From positions 1 through 33,217 of the forward strand of contig NZ_WGLO01000022.1 in NCBI RefSeq assembly GCF_016125515.1: a stretch of 33,217 nt of DNA, in the 5' to 3' direction. The first letter of the stretch is position 1. The number at the start of each line of letters is the position of its first letter. The translations under genes and the position numbers were made by a program. The notes under the pieces are model-generated. The model did not search any database and was not told where the DNA came from. It worked only from the letters and a program-made list of their open reading frames with translations. The DNA comes from Hyphomonas sp. GTDB taxonomy: Bacteria > Pseudomonadota > Alphaproteobacteria > Caulobacterales > Hyphomonadaceae. Below are positions 21,525-30,761 of this stretch, piece after piece.

Positions 21525-23869
21525 AGCTCATCCGCGTAACGCCGGCGCAGGCGTCAAGGGTCGAGACTTTCGACCATGACGGCGCGGTCATTGATTTCCT
21601 TGAGCGCGAGTTTCCTGACGGCTTTGAAGGGCAGTCGCACTTGGTCACCCTCGACGGCAAGCCGGTTGATCCTGAGGATTATGACCGCGTCACGCCGGCG
21701 GACGGTGAGCTAGTGCTCGCCTTGTCACCTTCCGGTTATGATCCTCTGACGCTGGCCATCATCGCGTTCGTGATCATCGCGGTTGCGGTCGGCCTGACCC
21801 TGGCTTTCATGCCGCGCCCGCCTTCGGCCACTTCGGCGGATGATCCGCAGTCGGTCTATTCGGTCAGTGCGCAAGCCAACAAGGCAAGGGTGGGCGGTGT
21901 CATCCCGGTGCCTTACGGGCGGTGCGTCTGGACTCCGGATTATGCGAGCCAGTCTTACCGCGTCTATGAGAACAATCAGGAGACCCGGTATTTCCTGCTG
22001 TGCGCGGGGCAGGGCGAAATCGATGTGACCTCGGTGCGGATCGGCGAGACGCCTGTCACTGACTTGCCGCCTGGGCTTGTCCGCTATGCGGTGTTCCCGC
22101 CGGCGCGACACGGCCGCGCGCTCGGTTCGGTGTCCGGTGAGTTCGGTCTGCATGAAAACGTCGTGACCTCCGGCGATGTTTCCGATCAGGAACTGCAGCC
22201 TCCTAAGAAATTCCAAGGCCGCGCCACCGCGACCTTTTCCGGCAGTGAGCTGGCATTTGACGATGGCGCCGTTCCGGGGCAGGCCGCGCCCGGTGACACG
22301 CTGGTCATCCGCAAATCACCTAATGATGGCGACTATCTGGTGACGGCGGTCAATGGCAACCGGGTGACGGTCAGTGAGGCGTTTGCGCGTCCGGCTGGAC
22401 CTGTGGCGTTCGATCTTGCGATAGTCGGAGGCGAGTCTTTGGTCGCCGGCCCGTTTGTGTCAAACGGCGCCCGCTCGCGCACACAAGCCATCGAGCTGGA
22501 CATCGAGTTTCCGAACGGTCTGCACACGGTCGATGATGAGGGCCGGGTCAAGCAGGCCTCCGCCACTTTCCTTGCTACCTTCCAGCCGCTCGGCGATGAG
22601 GGCGGGCATGCCGGCGCGGCCTTCTCGCACTCGGTCGCCCTGAGTTCGGCGACCCGCACGCCGCAGCGCCGAACTTGGCGGGTGCCTGTGCCGGCCGGGC
22701 GATATTCTGTTTCACTGCAGCGCACAGATTTTGAGGATCGGGCCTCGCAGGTTGACCGGTCAGTCTGGACCGGGCTCAAGGCATATCTCGACTATGAGGC
22801 CGGCGACGTTTACGGCGACACCACGCTGCTGGCGCTGGCGATCTCCGGCGCGCAAGAGCTTTCCTCTCGCTCGCAGAATCGCATTTTTGCCGAGACCTTT
22901 GCGCGCGTCGAGACTGTGGCCGGCGGCCGTGCACTGTCGGCAAACCCTGCCGACATCATTGCCGACATCGTCACGCGGCCGAGCTACGGCGCCGGTCAGG
23001 AGCGCGCAATCGCGCTAGACCTCGACGGGCTGGCGGCCTTTCACGCGAGCCAATCCGGCCGCTCGGGGTTTAATGGCGTTTTCGACCGGCGCGGCACGGT
23101 GTGGGAAGCGTTGCGCGATGTCGCGATAGTCGGCAGGGCTCTGCCGCATCCGCTCGGTGCGCGCCTGTCGGTGGTCGAGGATGCGCCGCGCCCGATGCGC
23201 GCCAGCCTTGTGACGCCGGACCTCATCACGCGCGGCAGCTTTTCGATGACTGCGCACTTTCGCCCGCCGGGCGGCGATGATGGCGTGCTGGTTGAATATT
23301 CAGACGCTGCAACATTCCAGACCCGCACCGCGCTCTATCCGCCTGAGTCAGTCCGGCCACGGACGGTGCAAGTGCGCGGCCTGGCTGATGATGCCGAGGC
23401 GCTCTCGATGGCGGAATATATTTATCGTCAAGAGGAAGGGCGCAGCGTCGAGGTCAAGTTCGGCATGGAATGGGATGCGCTCAACTTTGCGGCGTTTGAC
23501 CGGATCGGCCTTTGCCTTCCCCTGTTCGATTGGGGTGCGGCGGGGCAGGTGGTCGAGGCTCGAGGTCGCGAGCTAACGCTGACGCGGGCTGTGCCGGCCG
23601 GCGCTGTCTTCTGTGCGCTCCGCGATGCCGAGGGCAGGGCGAGCGCCGTGGTCGCCGGAACGGGTGACGGCGGCCGCAAGATCACGCTCGCGGCGGATCT
23701 TCCATTCGAGCCGGTGACCTCGGCCAATGGGGTCGCCACGCCGGTGGCGTTCGGCGTGCGTGAGGATTTCCTGCGCGACGTGACGGTCACAAAGATCGTG
23801 CCATCCGCCAACGGAACAACCGTTACCGGTCACTTTTATGACCCGCAATTCTGGGAGGGGCTCGCCTGA
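21512..23869 (+). CDS. TipJ-family host specificity/central tail tip protein
   Basis: 785 residues from ATG 21512 (GGAGG 7-8 nt upstream). Residues 1-70 form a small domain, then a hydrophobic segment (TLAIIAFVIIAVAVGLTLAF, ~80-99) typical of the lambda I/J-type proteins. NKARVGGVIPVPYGRCVWTP (~125-144) and RYFLLCAGQGEIDVTSVRIG (~158-177) are the hallmark of the TipJ host-specificity family (n.aR.g..iP..yG). The C-terminal half contains the beta-rich tail-hub region (TPDLITRGSFSMTAHF... DDAEALSMAEYIYRQEEGRS). It forms the hub of the tail tip and contacts the receptor. Shorter than lambda J (1132 residues), so the fibre-like C-terminus is provided by other genes. Confidence 0.87.
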   Translation: MGKIKLIRVTPAQASRVETFDHDGAVIDFLEREFPDGFEGQSHLVTLDGKPVDPEDYDRVTPADGELVLALSPSGYDPLTLAIIAFVIIAVAVGLTLAFMPRPPSATSADDPQSVYSVSAQANKARVGGVIPVPYGRCVWTPDYASQSYRVYENNQETRYFLLCAGQGEIDVTSVRIGETPVTDLPPGLVRYAVFPPARHGRALGSVSGEFGLHENVVTSGDVSDQELQPPKKFQGRATATFSGSELAFDDGAVPGQAAPGDTLVIRKSPNDGDYLVTAVNGNRVTVSEAFARPAGPVAFDLAIVGGESLVAGPFVSNGARSRTQAIELDIEFPNGLHTVDDEGRVKQASATFLATFQPLGDEGGHAGAAFSHSVALSSATRTPQRRTWRVPVPAGRYSVSLQRTDFEDRASQVDRSVWTGLKAYLDYEAGDVYGDTTLLALAISGAQELSSRSQNRIFAETFARVETVAGGRALSANPADIIADIVTRPSYGAGQERAIALDLDGLAAFHASQSGRSGFNGVFDRRGTVWEALRDVAIVGRALPHPLGARLSVVEDAPRPMRASLVTPDLITRGSFSMTAHFRPPGGDDGVLVEYSDAATFQTRTALYPPESVRPRTVQVRGLADDAEALSMAEYIYRQEEGRSVEVKFGMEWDALNFAAFDRIGLCLPLFDWGAAGQVVEARGRELTLTRAVPAGAVFCALRDAEGRASAVVAGTGDGGRKITLAADLPFEPVTSANGVATPVAFGVREDFLRDVTVTKIVPSANGTTVTGHFYDPQFWEGLA

Positions 23870-24366
23870 TGCCGGACGCAATCTCGCGGCGCCTCTGGCC
23901 GGCCGGCCTGCCTTGCCCGAACCTCAAGGCCATCGAGTTCACACCGGATGGCGGTGAGCTGGCCACCGAGATGGAAAGTGGCGCGCGCCGCACGCGCCGG
24001 CTCTATGAGGGCCTGCCGACAACCTACACGGCGCAGCTCGTCTGCAACCGCATCGAGACCGCGATTTTCCTGAGCTTCTATGAGGAAGTCGCCGGCACCG
24101 AGTTTGAAATCGACGTGCACTCACCGTTCAACCTGGTGCCCTCGACCAGCCGGCACCGGGCGCAATTCATCGGGTTGCCGAAAGTCAGTGAAGCGGGCGC
24201 GGCCAGCTGGTCGGTGTCTGTGACGCTCTGGCTGGCCGAGATCAGTGTGCCTGACTTTGACGCCATCGCCTTCCTCGCCGCCTATGGCAGCGAGGCCGGG
24301 CGGATCGCCAACCTTTTCGACCAGCTCGTCAATGATCAATTGCCGAGCCACATGGGAGCTGCCTAA
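23869..24366 (+). CDS. Minor tail protein, unknown family
   Basis: 165 residues, TGATG coupling. Opening SRRLWPAGLPCPNLKAIEFT is followed by a beta-rich domain with RLYEGLPTTYTAQLVCNRIE and SFYEEVAGTEFEIDVHSPFN; the last ~35 residues are helical. It sits between the TipJ-like and Ig-like genes, both structural, and the product is presumably at the tail tip. I do not recognise a named family. Confidence 0.65.
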   Translation: MPDAISRRLWPAGLPCPNLKAIEFTPDGGELATEMESGARRTRRLYEGLPTTYTAQLVCNRIETAIFLSFYEEVAGTEFEIDVHSPFNLVPSTSRHRAQFIGLPKVSEAGAASWSVSVTLWLAEISVPDFDAIAFLAAYGSEAGRIANLFDQLVNDQLPSHMGAA

Positions 24367-25817
24367 TGGCCATCGATACACCGCCAACCGCACAGGAAAT
24401 CCAAAACGCCGGGACGGATGTCGATACGCTCGACAAGGTCATCAACGGCGCGGCCGATCTAGGCGGAGACGGAATTGTCGCGACGCGCCGGGGCGGGCCG
24501 GTCAAGACCCTGGCTTGGTATCTCGCGCAGCTCGACGCGCACCGGCTTGCTGCCGGCGAGCTGGTTGCCGATCTTGAGGGCGAGGCCGATGACATTGCGG
24601 CGATTGCCGCCGGCCTTGCGCCCGGCCAGCCGCTCGATGTGATCGCAGACAACATCGCCTCGCTGATCGCGGCCTCCGGCATCTATCCTGTCGCGCTCGG
24701 TGAGCATGATGCGCTCGACGGATCGGTGATTACCGATCCGCGCGTCACCGTGCTGCATGAGGATGAGCGCTATAGGCCGCGCGTGCTGCCGCACACCATC
24801 GCGGCACCGTTCGATCCGGAAGACTTCTATCTGATGGCCTCGCAAGGGTCGGCCTCGGCCTTCGTGCTGGCAGAGCTGCGCCGCCTCGCAACCTATCATC
24901 CGCCGGTGGCGCCGAGCTTCGGCGTCAACCGGGCCTATGCTTTCGAGGCCGGCTCGACCGGCGCGATTGTCGATCTCAACACGCTTGTGACCGATCCGGA
25001 CTCGCCGGCCGAGAACCGCACCTTTGAGGCGCTCGATACGCTGCCCACGGGCGTGACGCTGACCGGCGCGATCCTTGCGCGGGCTGCGCCGCCAATCCAA
25101 GCGCCTGCCACGGTCACGTTCCGCGTCACCGATGAGAGCGGCCTGAGCGACACCATCGACATCACGCTGCACAGCTATGACCCGCTGTCGCCGCCAACCA
25201 CGCCGCCCACCTGGGTCGCTCTGCCGGTCTGGAATGTCACGCAGGGCGCCGGCGTTGGAACGCTCAACGCGCGCAGCTTCATCCTCGCCGGCACAACGCC
25301 AGTGCATGCGCTCACCATCACGGCAACCGGTGTGCCGCCGGGGCTCGCTGTAGCCGATGGCGTGCTCTCTGGTGTGCCTACGGCGGCCGGCGCTTACACA
25401 ATCACATGGACGGCCACCGATGCGTTCGGCGCGGCCGTGCAGGCCACGCAGGCCGTCAACGTGTCCGCCGGCGCGGCGCCGGTCTGGGCATCCATTCCGG
25501 CCGTAACTTTGACGCTCGGCCAGACGCTGCCGCCGGTGCGTTATGACACCTACCTGAGCGGCGGGGTCTATTCGGTCGCTGCGCTGACCCTTGCGGTCTC
25601 AGGCCAGCCCGGCGGCACCTCGCTGACTTCGCGGGAACTGCGCGGTGTGCCTTCGGCGCTGGGCGTCTACACCGTCACCGTGCAGGCGACCAATCCGGCG
25701 GGCCTCTCGGCGCAGGTGCAACACACCATCACCGTGCAGGCAGCGCCGAGCGGCGGCGGTGGCGGCGGCACCGGCAGCGGGCCGGGCGGCTTCTACGAGG
25801 ACCGCCAAGTCTTCTAA
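24366..25817 (+). CDS. Tail protein with Ig/cadherin-like (He_PIG) domains
   Basis: 483 residues starting in a TAATG overlap. The first ~190 residues are helical and beta mixed, with VDTLDKVINGAADLGGDGIV and a coat-like linker. Then come about three beta-sandwich repeats: residues ~205-280, ~290-385 (containing GVPPGLAVADGVLSGVPTAA) and ~385-470 (RELRGVPSALGVYTVTVQAT). The G.P.GL....G.LsGtPt..G.yt..v.atd pattern is the putative-Ig/He_PIG signature. The end is a Gly-rich GGGGGGTGSGPGG tail. Such domains on tails usually give weak adhesion to cell-surface sugar. This is a structural adhesin-like protein. Confidence 0.78.
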   Translation: MAIDTPPTAQEIQNAGTDVDTLDKVINGAADLGGDGIVATRRGGPVKTLAWYLAQLDAHRLAAGELVADLEGEADDIAAIAAGLAPGQPLDVIADNIASLIAASGIYPVALGEHDALDGSVITDPRVTVLHEDERYRPRVLPHTIAAPFDPEDFYLMASQGSASAFVLAELRRLATYHPPVAPSFGVNRAYAFEAGSTGAIVDLNTLVTDPDSPAENRTFEALDTLPTGVTLTGAILARAAPPIQAPATVTFRVTDESGLSDTIDITLHSYDPLSPPTTPPTWVALPVWNVTQGAGVGTLNARSFILAGTTPVHALTITATGVPPGLAVADGVLSGVPTAAGAYTITWTATDAFGAAVQATQAVNVSAGAAPVWASIPAVTLTLGQTLPPVRYDTYLSGGVYSVAALTLAVSGQPGGTSLTSRELRGVPSALGVYTVTVQATNPAGLSAQVQHTITVQAAPSGGGGGGTGSGPGGFYEDRQVF

Positions 25818-25865
25818 CGCGGCGCGGCCGCACCTCATCACAACCCTCAGCAAGGAAACAGGCTC

Positions 25866-28800
25866 ATGGCTTTTGACGTGAGAACGTCCGGCATGCCGGT
25901 GATCAATGACGGCAACTCGGTCGCGACGCCAACGGTGTTGCCGGAGTTCGGGGCGCCGGACACACTTGAGGCCTTGCGCGACAAGGTGCTTGAGCTTTGG
26001 AACCGCATGTCAGTTGTTGCGGCACTCTATCAGCAGACGGAATATCGCTATCCGGAGCGCCAGTTTTGGGAAGTGCTCGAAGCGCTGAACATCTTCAACA
26101 TGACGCACGGGGGCACACTGCCGACCGAGCGCAAGGATGGCACACCGCTGCAGGCCGGCGACATGCACGGCGACTATTCGCAGGCCGGCATCCCGCTGAG
26201 GCCGTTGATCTACAACGGCGAGACCTGGGTCAGCTATCTGCTCGACATCCAGCCCGGCGGCTCGATGATTGACGCGCTGCTCGCCAGCATGGGGCTCAGC
26301 GGGGATGTGATCAACGCGCCTAATGCGGCGCTTGTCGATGCTCTGCGCACGGAATTGCGCGCCGGCGTCAGCGCCGATCTTGACACTTTCGCTGAGGTCA
26401 AGGCCGCCCTCGATGCGCTCTCGGCGGAGGTTGATGCCCTCAGTCTCAACAATGCGGTGCTCACCGGAACACCGACTGCGCCAACGGCGCCGCCTGGCAC
26501 CGATACAACGCAGGTTGCGACCACGGCTTTTGTCAAGGTTGCGGCGGATGCGGCAGCGGCAGCCTCGGTGCCCCTCACGCAGAAAGGCTCGGCCGGCGGC
26601 GTCGCCAGTCTGGACGGCGGCGGCAAAGTGCCGTCGGCTCAGCTGCCGTCTTATGTGGATGATGTCATCGAGGCGGCCAACTTCGCTGCCTTGCCGGGTT
26701 CGGGCGAGGCCGGCAAAATCTATGTGACGCTCGACAATGGCAAGGCGTTCCGCTGGTCTGGCTCGGCCTATATCGAGATCGTCGCGTCGCCCGGCTCGAC
26801 CGATGCGCTGGCCGAGGGCAGCACGAACAAGTATTTCACTGACGGTCGCGCGCAGGCCGCGCTGGCCTCGGCCTTGTCCGGCAAGCTGGACACGTCGCTA
26901 AAGGGTGCCAATAGCGGCCTCGCGGAGCTGGATTCCGGCGGCAAGGTGCCGTCCGCGCAGCTGCCCGCGCCGGCGCTGGTCAACATGCCCTTCGAGGGCG
27001 AGCGCAGCCTTGAATATTTCGGCATCGCCACGAGCGAGAGCGCGCTAAACCTGCCCCGCCTTGAGGAAGCGATTGCCCTGGGCAAGCCGCTCTGCGCCGA
27101 GCCGGGCAAGCTCTATCCGTGGGAGGGCCGGATCGTCACGCCGTCCGGCGGCCTTCGCCTCAAGGGCAACGGCGCGATCCTGAAGCCGTTCTACACCGCC
27201 GCCAGCGGCGACACGGCGGGCACCCGCTACGCGATCCGTTCGAACGTCGCGAGCTTCGGCACGACCTATGGCGTCAGCTATACCGCCGGCACCCGCGTCG
27301 CCGAGGTCGATGCGACGCCCAGCGATCTCGCTGTGGGCGACACGTTCGGCCTGTTCTCCGACACCTACAATGGCCGCTGGCCCATCTGCTACCGCACGAT
27401 CACCGCGATCTCCGGCACGACCCTGACGTTCGACAAGGCGATCGTCTGGGACATGCGGATGAACCAGGCGTTCGATCCCGCCGACCCGACGAACAGCGCC
27501 GGCCTGACCGGCGTGGTGACGGGCCGGAAGATCCCGTTCGGCGGCCAGCTTGCGTTGACGGACTGCGTCTTCGACCTGTCCGGCATTGTGGACGGCACCG
27601 GCGAGGCGGACGGCTTCCTGCGCATGTTGTCCTATGACAGCGTCGAGCTTGAGCGCCTGATCCTCAAGGGCCTCGACATCAATCCAGCGAGTACGGACTA
27701 CCTGCTCAATGCGGACTATTGCCGCGAGGTCCGCCTGAAATCGCTGCGCGCGCCGAACGCCCGCAAGAACGGCTCGTTCATTTCCGCTTCGCGGGCGGCG
27801 ATGTTTGTCGCCGAGGACATCCAGTGGAGTGGTCGCGGCTTCGGCCTCGCGCCGGTCAATTGCGACAATTTCTTCATCTCCGACATCGTTGCGGCCGGCG
27901 ACCAGGGCAACCCGATCGGCGGGCCGGACGTGTCGGTGCGCGCCATCCGCCCGATCGGCTGCCTGCGCGGCTTCATCGGCACGGCCCAGATCACCGATTA
28001 CGATTCCGGCGTGAAGCTGGAAGACTGCGCCAACATCATCACCATGGGGCTTGAGACCGAGCGGGTGCGGACGAGCTGGTCGGTGTCGTCGCAGAACCCC
28101 GGCTGGCGCGACGGCGGCCACCACCTTAACGGCTTCAACTTCAAGGACTACCGCGCCTACGGCATCAACATCGGCGGCTCCGGCACCGGCGGCGGCAAGG
28201 TCCGTGCCTGCATGATCTCGAACGGCTCGATCGAAACGAGCGACGCCGGCGCGTCCGAGGCGATCATCCAGTGGGGCTCGATTGCGCACGTCAACAATGT
28301 GGCGATCCCTCAATGGCCGTCGGGCAAGGCGCCGTTCGCGACCGTCACGGTCGACGGCGTCCTGTCGCGCGGAACGCTGTCGAACTTCGACGCCAATGCG
28401 AAGATCACCAGCGGCCGCCTCGGCATCAAGATCATCTCGACGCATGTCGACTTCCTCGTCGATCCGCACACGGTGCGCTGCAACGCCCCGGGGGGCTTGT
28501 TCAACGAAGCGCCGCAGCTGGTGAAGCAGAAGTTCCTGCCGCTGGAATACACGGTCTATTCGAACCATGTGAAGGCCTCCCACACCGGCGACACGAACGA
28601 GACCGCGATCCGGTCGATCACGATCCCCGGCGGGGCCATGGGCCCCAACGGCTATGTCGAGCTTGAGGTGGCCTTCTCGTGGACGTCTAGCGCCAACAAC
28701 AAGGTGTTCAGGATCAGGAATGGCAGCATGGCGGGCGGCGCACCGATGTCGTCCACTGTCACGACAAACGCGTCGCGCACCTGGCGCGGGCGCATCCGCA

Positions 28801-28994
28801 ACCGGAACAGCCAGTCGTCGCAGATCAACCCGGCGAACCTTGCCAGCGGCGTCGGCGACGGATCGTCCGCGCACGTCCTGACGACTGTCGACACCTCGAC
28901 CGACTGGACGATCTACATCACCGGCACGCTGGCCAACACGGGCGAGGAAGTGGCGGTCGAATCGGTCACAGCGAAGGTCTGCTATGTCCCTTAA
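25866..28994 (+). CDS. Tail fibre/tailspike with beta-helix-like C-terminus
   Basis: 1042 residues. The N-terminal ~160 residues include a coiled region. Tail-fibre repeats follow: LNNAVLTGTPTAPTAPPG (residues ~194-211) with TTAFVK, and two copies of a GGKVPSAQLP motif (~252 and ~358). The next block, GEAGKIYVTLDNGKAFRWSG, is a common fibre module. From ~380 onward the chain is rich in Asn/Asp/Gly turns and short strands (e.g. ITDYDSGVKLEDCANIITMG) as in right-handed beta-helix tailspikes that bind or cut surface polysaccharide. The last ~120 residues may be a trimerisation/chaperone-like tip. From about 26950 codon use shifts strongly to GAC for Asp, suggesting a swapped receptor-binding part. 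Enzymatic activity is not visible. Confidence 0.8.
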   Translation: MAFDVRTSGMPVINDGNSVATPTVLPEFGAPDTLEALRDKVLELWNRMSVVAALYQQTEYRYPERQFWEVLEALNIFNMTHGGTLPTERKDGTPLQAGDMHGDYSQAGIPLRPLIYNGETWVSYLLDIQPGGSMIDALLASMGLSGDVINAPNAALVDALRTELRAGVSADLDTFAEVKAALDALSAEVDALSLNNAVLTGTPTAPTAPPGTDTTQVATTAFVKVAADAAAAASVPLTQKGSAGGVASLDGGGKVPSAQLPSYVDDVIEAANFAALPGSGEAGKIYVTLDNGKAFRWSGSAYIEIVASPGSTDALAEGSTNKYFTDGRAQAALASALSGKLDTSLKGANSGLAELDSGGKVPSAQLPAPALVNMPFEGERSLEYFGIATSESALNLPRLEEAIALGKPLCAEPGKLYPWEGRIVTPSGGLRLKGNGAILKPFYTAASGDTAGTRYAIRSNVASFGTTYGVSYTAGTRVAEVDATPSDLAVGDTFGLFSDTYNGRWPICYRTITAISGTTLTFDKAIVWDMRMNQAFDPADPTNSAGLTGVVTGRKIPFGGQLALTDCVFDLSGIVDGTGEADGFLRMLSYDSVELERLILKGLDINPASTDYLLNADYCREVRLKSLRAPNARKNGSFISASRAAMFVAEDIQWSGRGFGLAPVNCDNFFISDIVAAGDQGNPIGGPDVSVRAIRPIGCLRGFIGTAQITDYDSGVKLEDCANIITMGLETERVRTSWSVSSQNPGWRDGGHHLNGFNFKDYRAYGINIGGSGTGGGKVRACMISNGSIETSDAGASEAIIQWGSIAHVNNVAIPQWPSGKAPFATVTVDGVLSRGTLSNFDANAKITSGRLGIKIISTHVDFLVDPHTVRCNAPGGLFNEAPQLVKQKFLPLEYTVYSNHVKASHTGDTNETAIRSITIPGGAMGPNGYVELEVAFSWTSSANNKVFRIRNGSMAGGAPMSSTVTTNASRTWRGRIRNRNSQSSQINPANLASGVGDGSSAHVLTTVDTSTDWTIYITGTLANTGEEVAVESVTAKVCYVP

Positions 28995-29532
28995 ACTTCC
29001 CGCCGCTTATGCCTGGCTCGCCAGGGAGCCCGCGCCCCGGATGCTGCTCGAAGGCATCAAGACCTTCGGCACACTCGAAGGTCCGGGAGCGGAGGATAAT
29101 CCCGTCATCATGGGCTGGGCGGCCGAGGTCGGCGTGCCCGCGATCGAGGACGCCTTCACGGCCGACGCCGTGCCGTGGTGCGGCCTCTGGATGGCGGTCG
29201 TCGCGAAGCGCGCCGGCAAGCCGGTGAACGCGAACGCGCTCTGGGCGCGCAGCTGGCTCCGCTGGGGCGACAAGGCGCCGGCCGATCCTCAGCTCGGCGA
29301 TGTGCTGATCTTCCGGCGCGGCAAGACCTCGGGCCATGTCGGCCTTTATGTCGGTGAGGATGCCGATGCCTTCCATGTGCTCGGCGGAAACCAAGGCGAT
29401 GCGGTCTCGATTGTCCGCATCGACCGGGACCGTCTGCTCGGTGCGCGGAGGATCTACACCATCGCTGCGCCGGCGAATGTTCGCCGCGTCATGCTCAAGC
29501 CCGCCGGCGGCCTGTCCGGCAATGAAGCCTGA
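28984..29532 (+). CDS. Endolysin, TIGR02594 (CHAP/NlpC-type) peptidase or amidase
   Basis: 182 residues, start overlapping the tailspike stop. DAVPWCGLWMAVVAKRAGKP carries the nucleophilic Cys66; PQLGDVLIFRRGKTSGHVGL carries His118 in the SGHVG(l)Y context; HVLGGNQGDAV (~131-141) carries the conserved GGNQ whose Asn completes the site. This is the TIGR02594 signature found in many alphaproteobacterial phage lysis genes. It degrades peptidoglycan at the end of the cycle. No signal peptide is visible, so export relies on a holin. Asp codons switch from GAC to GAT at about 29280, dividing the gene into a foreign-looking first half and a native-looking second half. Confidence 0.87.
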   Translation: MSLKLPAAYAWLAREPAPRMLLEGIKTFGTLEGPGAEDNPVIMGWAAEVGVPAIEDAFTADAVPWCGLWMAVVAKRAGKPVNANALWARSWLRWGDKAPADPQLGDVLIFRRGKTSGHVGLYVGEDADAFHVLGGNQGDAVSIVRIDRDRLLGARRIYTIAAPANVRRVMLKPAGGLSGNEA

Positions 29533-29542
29533 AAGGAAAGCC

Positions 29543-30082
29543 ATGTTTGACTTCATCCGTAACCATGCCGCCAAGGCGTTCGCCGCAGCCTTCGCGCTCG
29601 GCAATGTCAGCGGCTGCGCCCTGCTGCCGGGGGTGATGCCCGGCGCCAAGACCGTCGATGCGGTGAGCGAAGTCTGCCTCGCGGACCGCCACCCGGAAGA
29701 GACCGCTTTCTGCTTCATCGGCACCTATGCCGCGGTCGTGGACGCACTCGCGACCGAACGCGAGGCCGGCACGCTCGATCCGAAGATCGAGGCCGCTGCT
29801 GATGTGGCGATCAATGCCACGGCGGAACGTGTCGCCGTCGCCTCCGAACTCTGGGGCGCGGTCGCGGGATACCGCACTGAGGTCGAGGCGCTCGAACCGC
29901 TCGCCAAGACCTGCATCGAGACGGTTTCGGACCAGTCGAAACTTTCCGAGTGCCTCGCGGCGGTCGGATACCTGACCGCGACCGGCGAGCTGAAACGTCT
30001 GACCGAGCAGGCCAAGGCCGACTGGTCAACGCTGAAACCGAAGGTCGAGGCGGTCATCGGCCTCGATCCGTCCGCCGGCTGA
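29543..30082 (+). CDS. Phage lipoprotein (lysis cassette)
   Basis: 179 residues from ATG 29543 (AAAGGAAAG upstream). The N-terminus AKAFAAAFALGNVSGC provides a signal with lipobox V-S-G-C at about residue 25, predicting lipid attachment and outer- or inner-membrane localisation. The mature part is Ala-rich and helical, with four further Cys (e.g. SEVCLADRHPEETAFCFIG and CIETVSDQSKLSECLAAVG) that could form disulphides in the periplasm. Position right after the endolysin suggests an envelope-disrupting role (o-spanin-like), but it is longer than typical Rz1 proteins. No family is recognised. Confidence 0.65.
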   Translation: MFDFIRNHAAKAFAAAFALGNVSGCALLPGVMPGAKTVDAVSEVCLADRHPEETAFCFIGTYAAVVDALATEREAGTLDPKIEAAADVAINATAERVAVASELWGAVAGYRTEVEALEPLAKTCIETVSDQSKLSECLAAVGYLTATGELKRLTEQAKADWSTLKPKVEAVIGLDPSAG

Positions 30083-30123
30083 CAATCCGCCACCTCTGCC
30101 TTCACTTCAAAAAGGGAATCACC

Positions 30124-30414
30124 ATGAACGCAGCAACTCTCGCCGCTGCCCTCGATCTCGCGGGCATGCTTTTCAAGGTCGCGAACGCCGCGATTGAGCG
30201 CTCGGACAGTGCCACCGCCAAAAAGGTCGCGGCGCTCGGCAAGGCCGTTGTGTCTGGCGTGCAAACGTCCGGCCGCATCGATGAGGCCGTTGCCAAGGAT
30301 GTGCGCGGCCTCGCCGATGCGCTCGATGCGGACGGCCTGCCGGACCGCGCGGCCTGGGATCAGATGGCCGCGAAGGTCCGCACGGCGGCAGACCGCTGGA
30401 ACGCGGCCGGCTGA
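30124..30414 (+). CDS. Small alpha-helical protein of the lysis cassette
   Basis: 96 residues from ATG 30124, 7 nt after AAAAGGGA. The protein is almost entirely helical and Ala-rich (NAATLAAALDLAGMLFKVAN ... AWDQMAAKVRTAADRW). The first 20 residues are moderately hydrophobic but there is no convincing transmembrane helix. It is followed at 30426 by a 12-bp-stem hairpin. No family is recognised. Confidence 0.6.
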   Translation: MNAATLAAALDLAGMLFKVANAAIERSDSATAKKVAALGKAVVSGVQTSGRIDEAVAKDVRGLADALDADGLPDRAAWDQMAAKVRTAADRWNAAG

Positions 30415-30425
30415 GGCTCGCCACA

Positions 30426-30453
30426 TGCGCCCGGCCGGATGCGGCCGGGCGCA
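30426..30453 (+). terminator. 12-bp perfect hairpin between lysis-cassette genes
   Basis: TGCGCCCGGCCG pairs perfectly with CGGCCGGGCGCA around a GATG tetraloop, 12 nt after a stop codon, followed by pyrimidine-rich CCTCACTTTCCTCT. It is the strongest stem in the window and a likely rho-independent-type (though U-poor) terminator or attenuator separating the 30124 gene from the winged-helix gene at 30486. Confidence 0.6.
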
Positions 30454-30485
30454 CCTCACTTTCCTCTAGCTTAGGAGCCTGAGAA

Positions 30486-30761
30486 ATGGCCAAGCAAACT
30501 TTCCCGGCCGCGTGGGGGCTGACCCCGCTTGAGGCGGCTTACCTGAAAGCCCTGAGGCCCGGCGCAGTCGTGCCGGCGGAAAAGCTCGCGGCCCTCCATG
30601 CCGCGCCGCTGTCGCCGAAATCTGCGCGCGTGCGCAAGACCATGCAGGCGCTGCGCCGCAAGCTCGATCCGCTCGACATCGAGATTGAGACGAAATGGCG
30701 CGAAGGCTGGCAGCTCGGCCGTGCCGGTCGCGCGAAGCTGACGGCTGCCTTGAAGCCGTGA
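30486..30761 (+). CDS. Stand-alone OmpR-like winged-helix DNA-binding protein
   Basis: 91 residues. WGLTPLEAAYLKALRPGAVV (residues ~10-29), EKLAALHAAPLSPKSARVRK (~32-51) and MQALRRKLDPLDIEIETKWREGWQL (within 53-77) reproduce the OmpR-type C-terminal effector domain: LT..E...L..L......V....L, then v....RRLRrKL, then I.T..g.GY.L. No receiver domain precedes it. As an isolated DNA-binding unit in the lysis cassette, it could control late or lysis gene timing. ATG 30486 follows TAGGAG. It is coupled by GTGA to the holin-like gene, so both are made together. Confidence 0.7.
   Translation: MAKQTFPAAWGLTPLEAAYLKALRPGAVVPAEKLAALHAAPLSPKSARVRKTMQALRRKLDPLDIEIETKWREGWQLGRAGRAKLTAALKP

Noticed and set aside
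27045..28874. 609-codon open frame on the minus strand opposite the tailspike
   Set aside because: It is Arg/Ala/Asp/Val-rich, has no family resemblance and mirrors a well-supported + strand gene; long antisense frames are expected when GC-rich codons lack stops.
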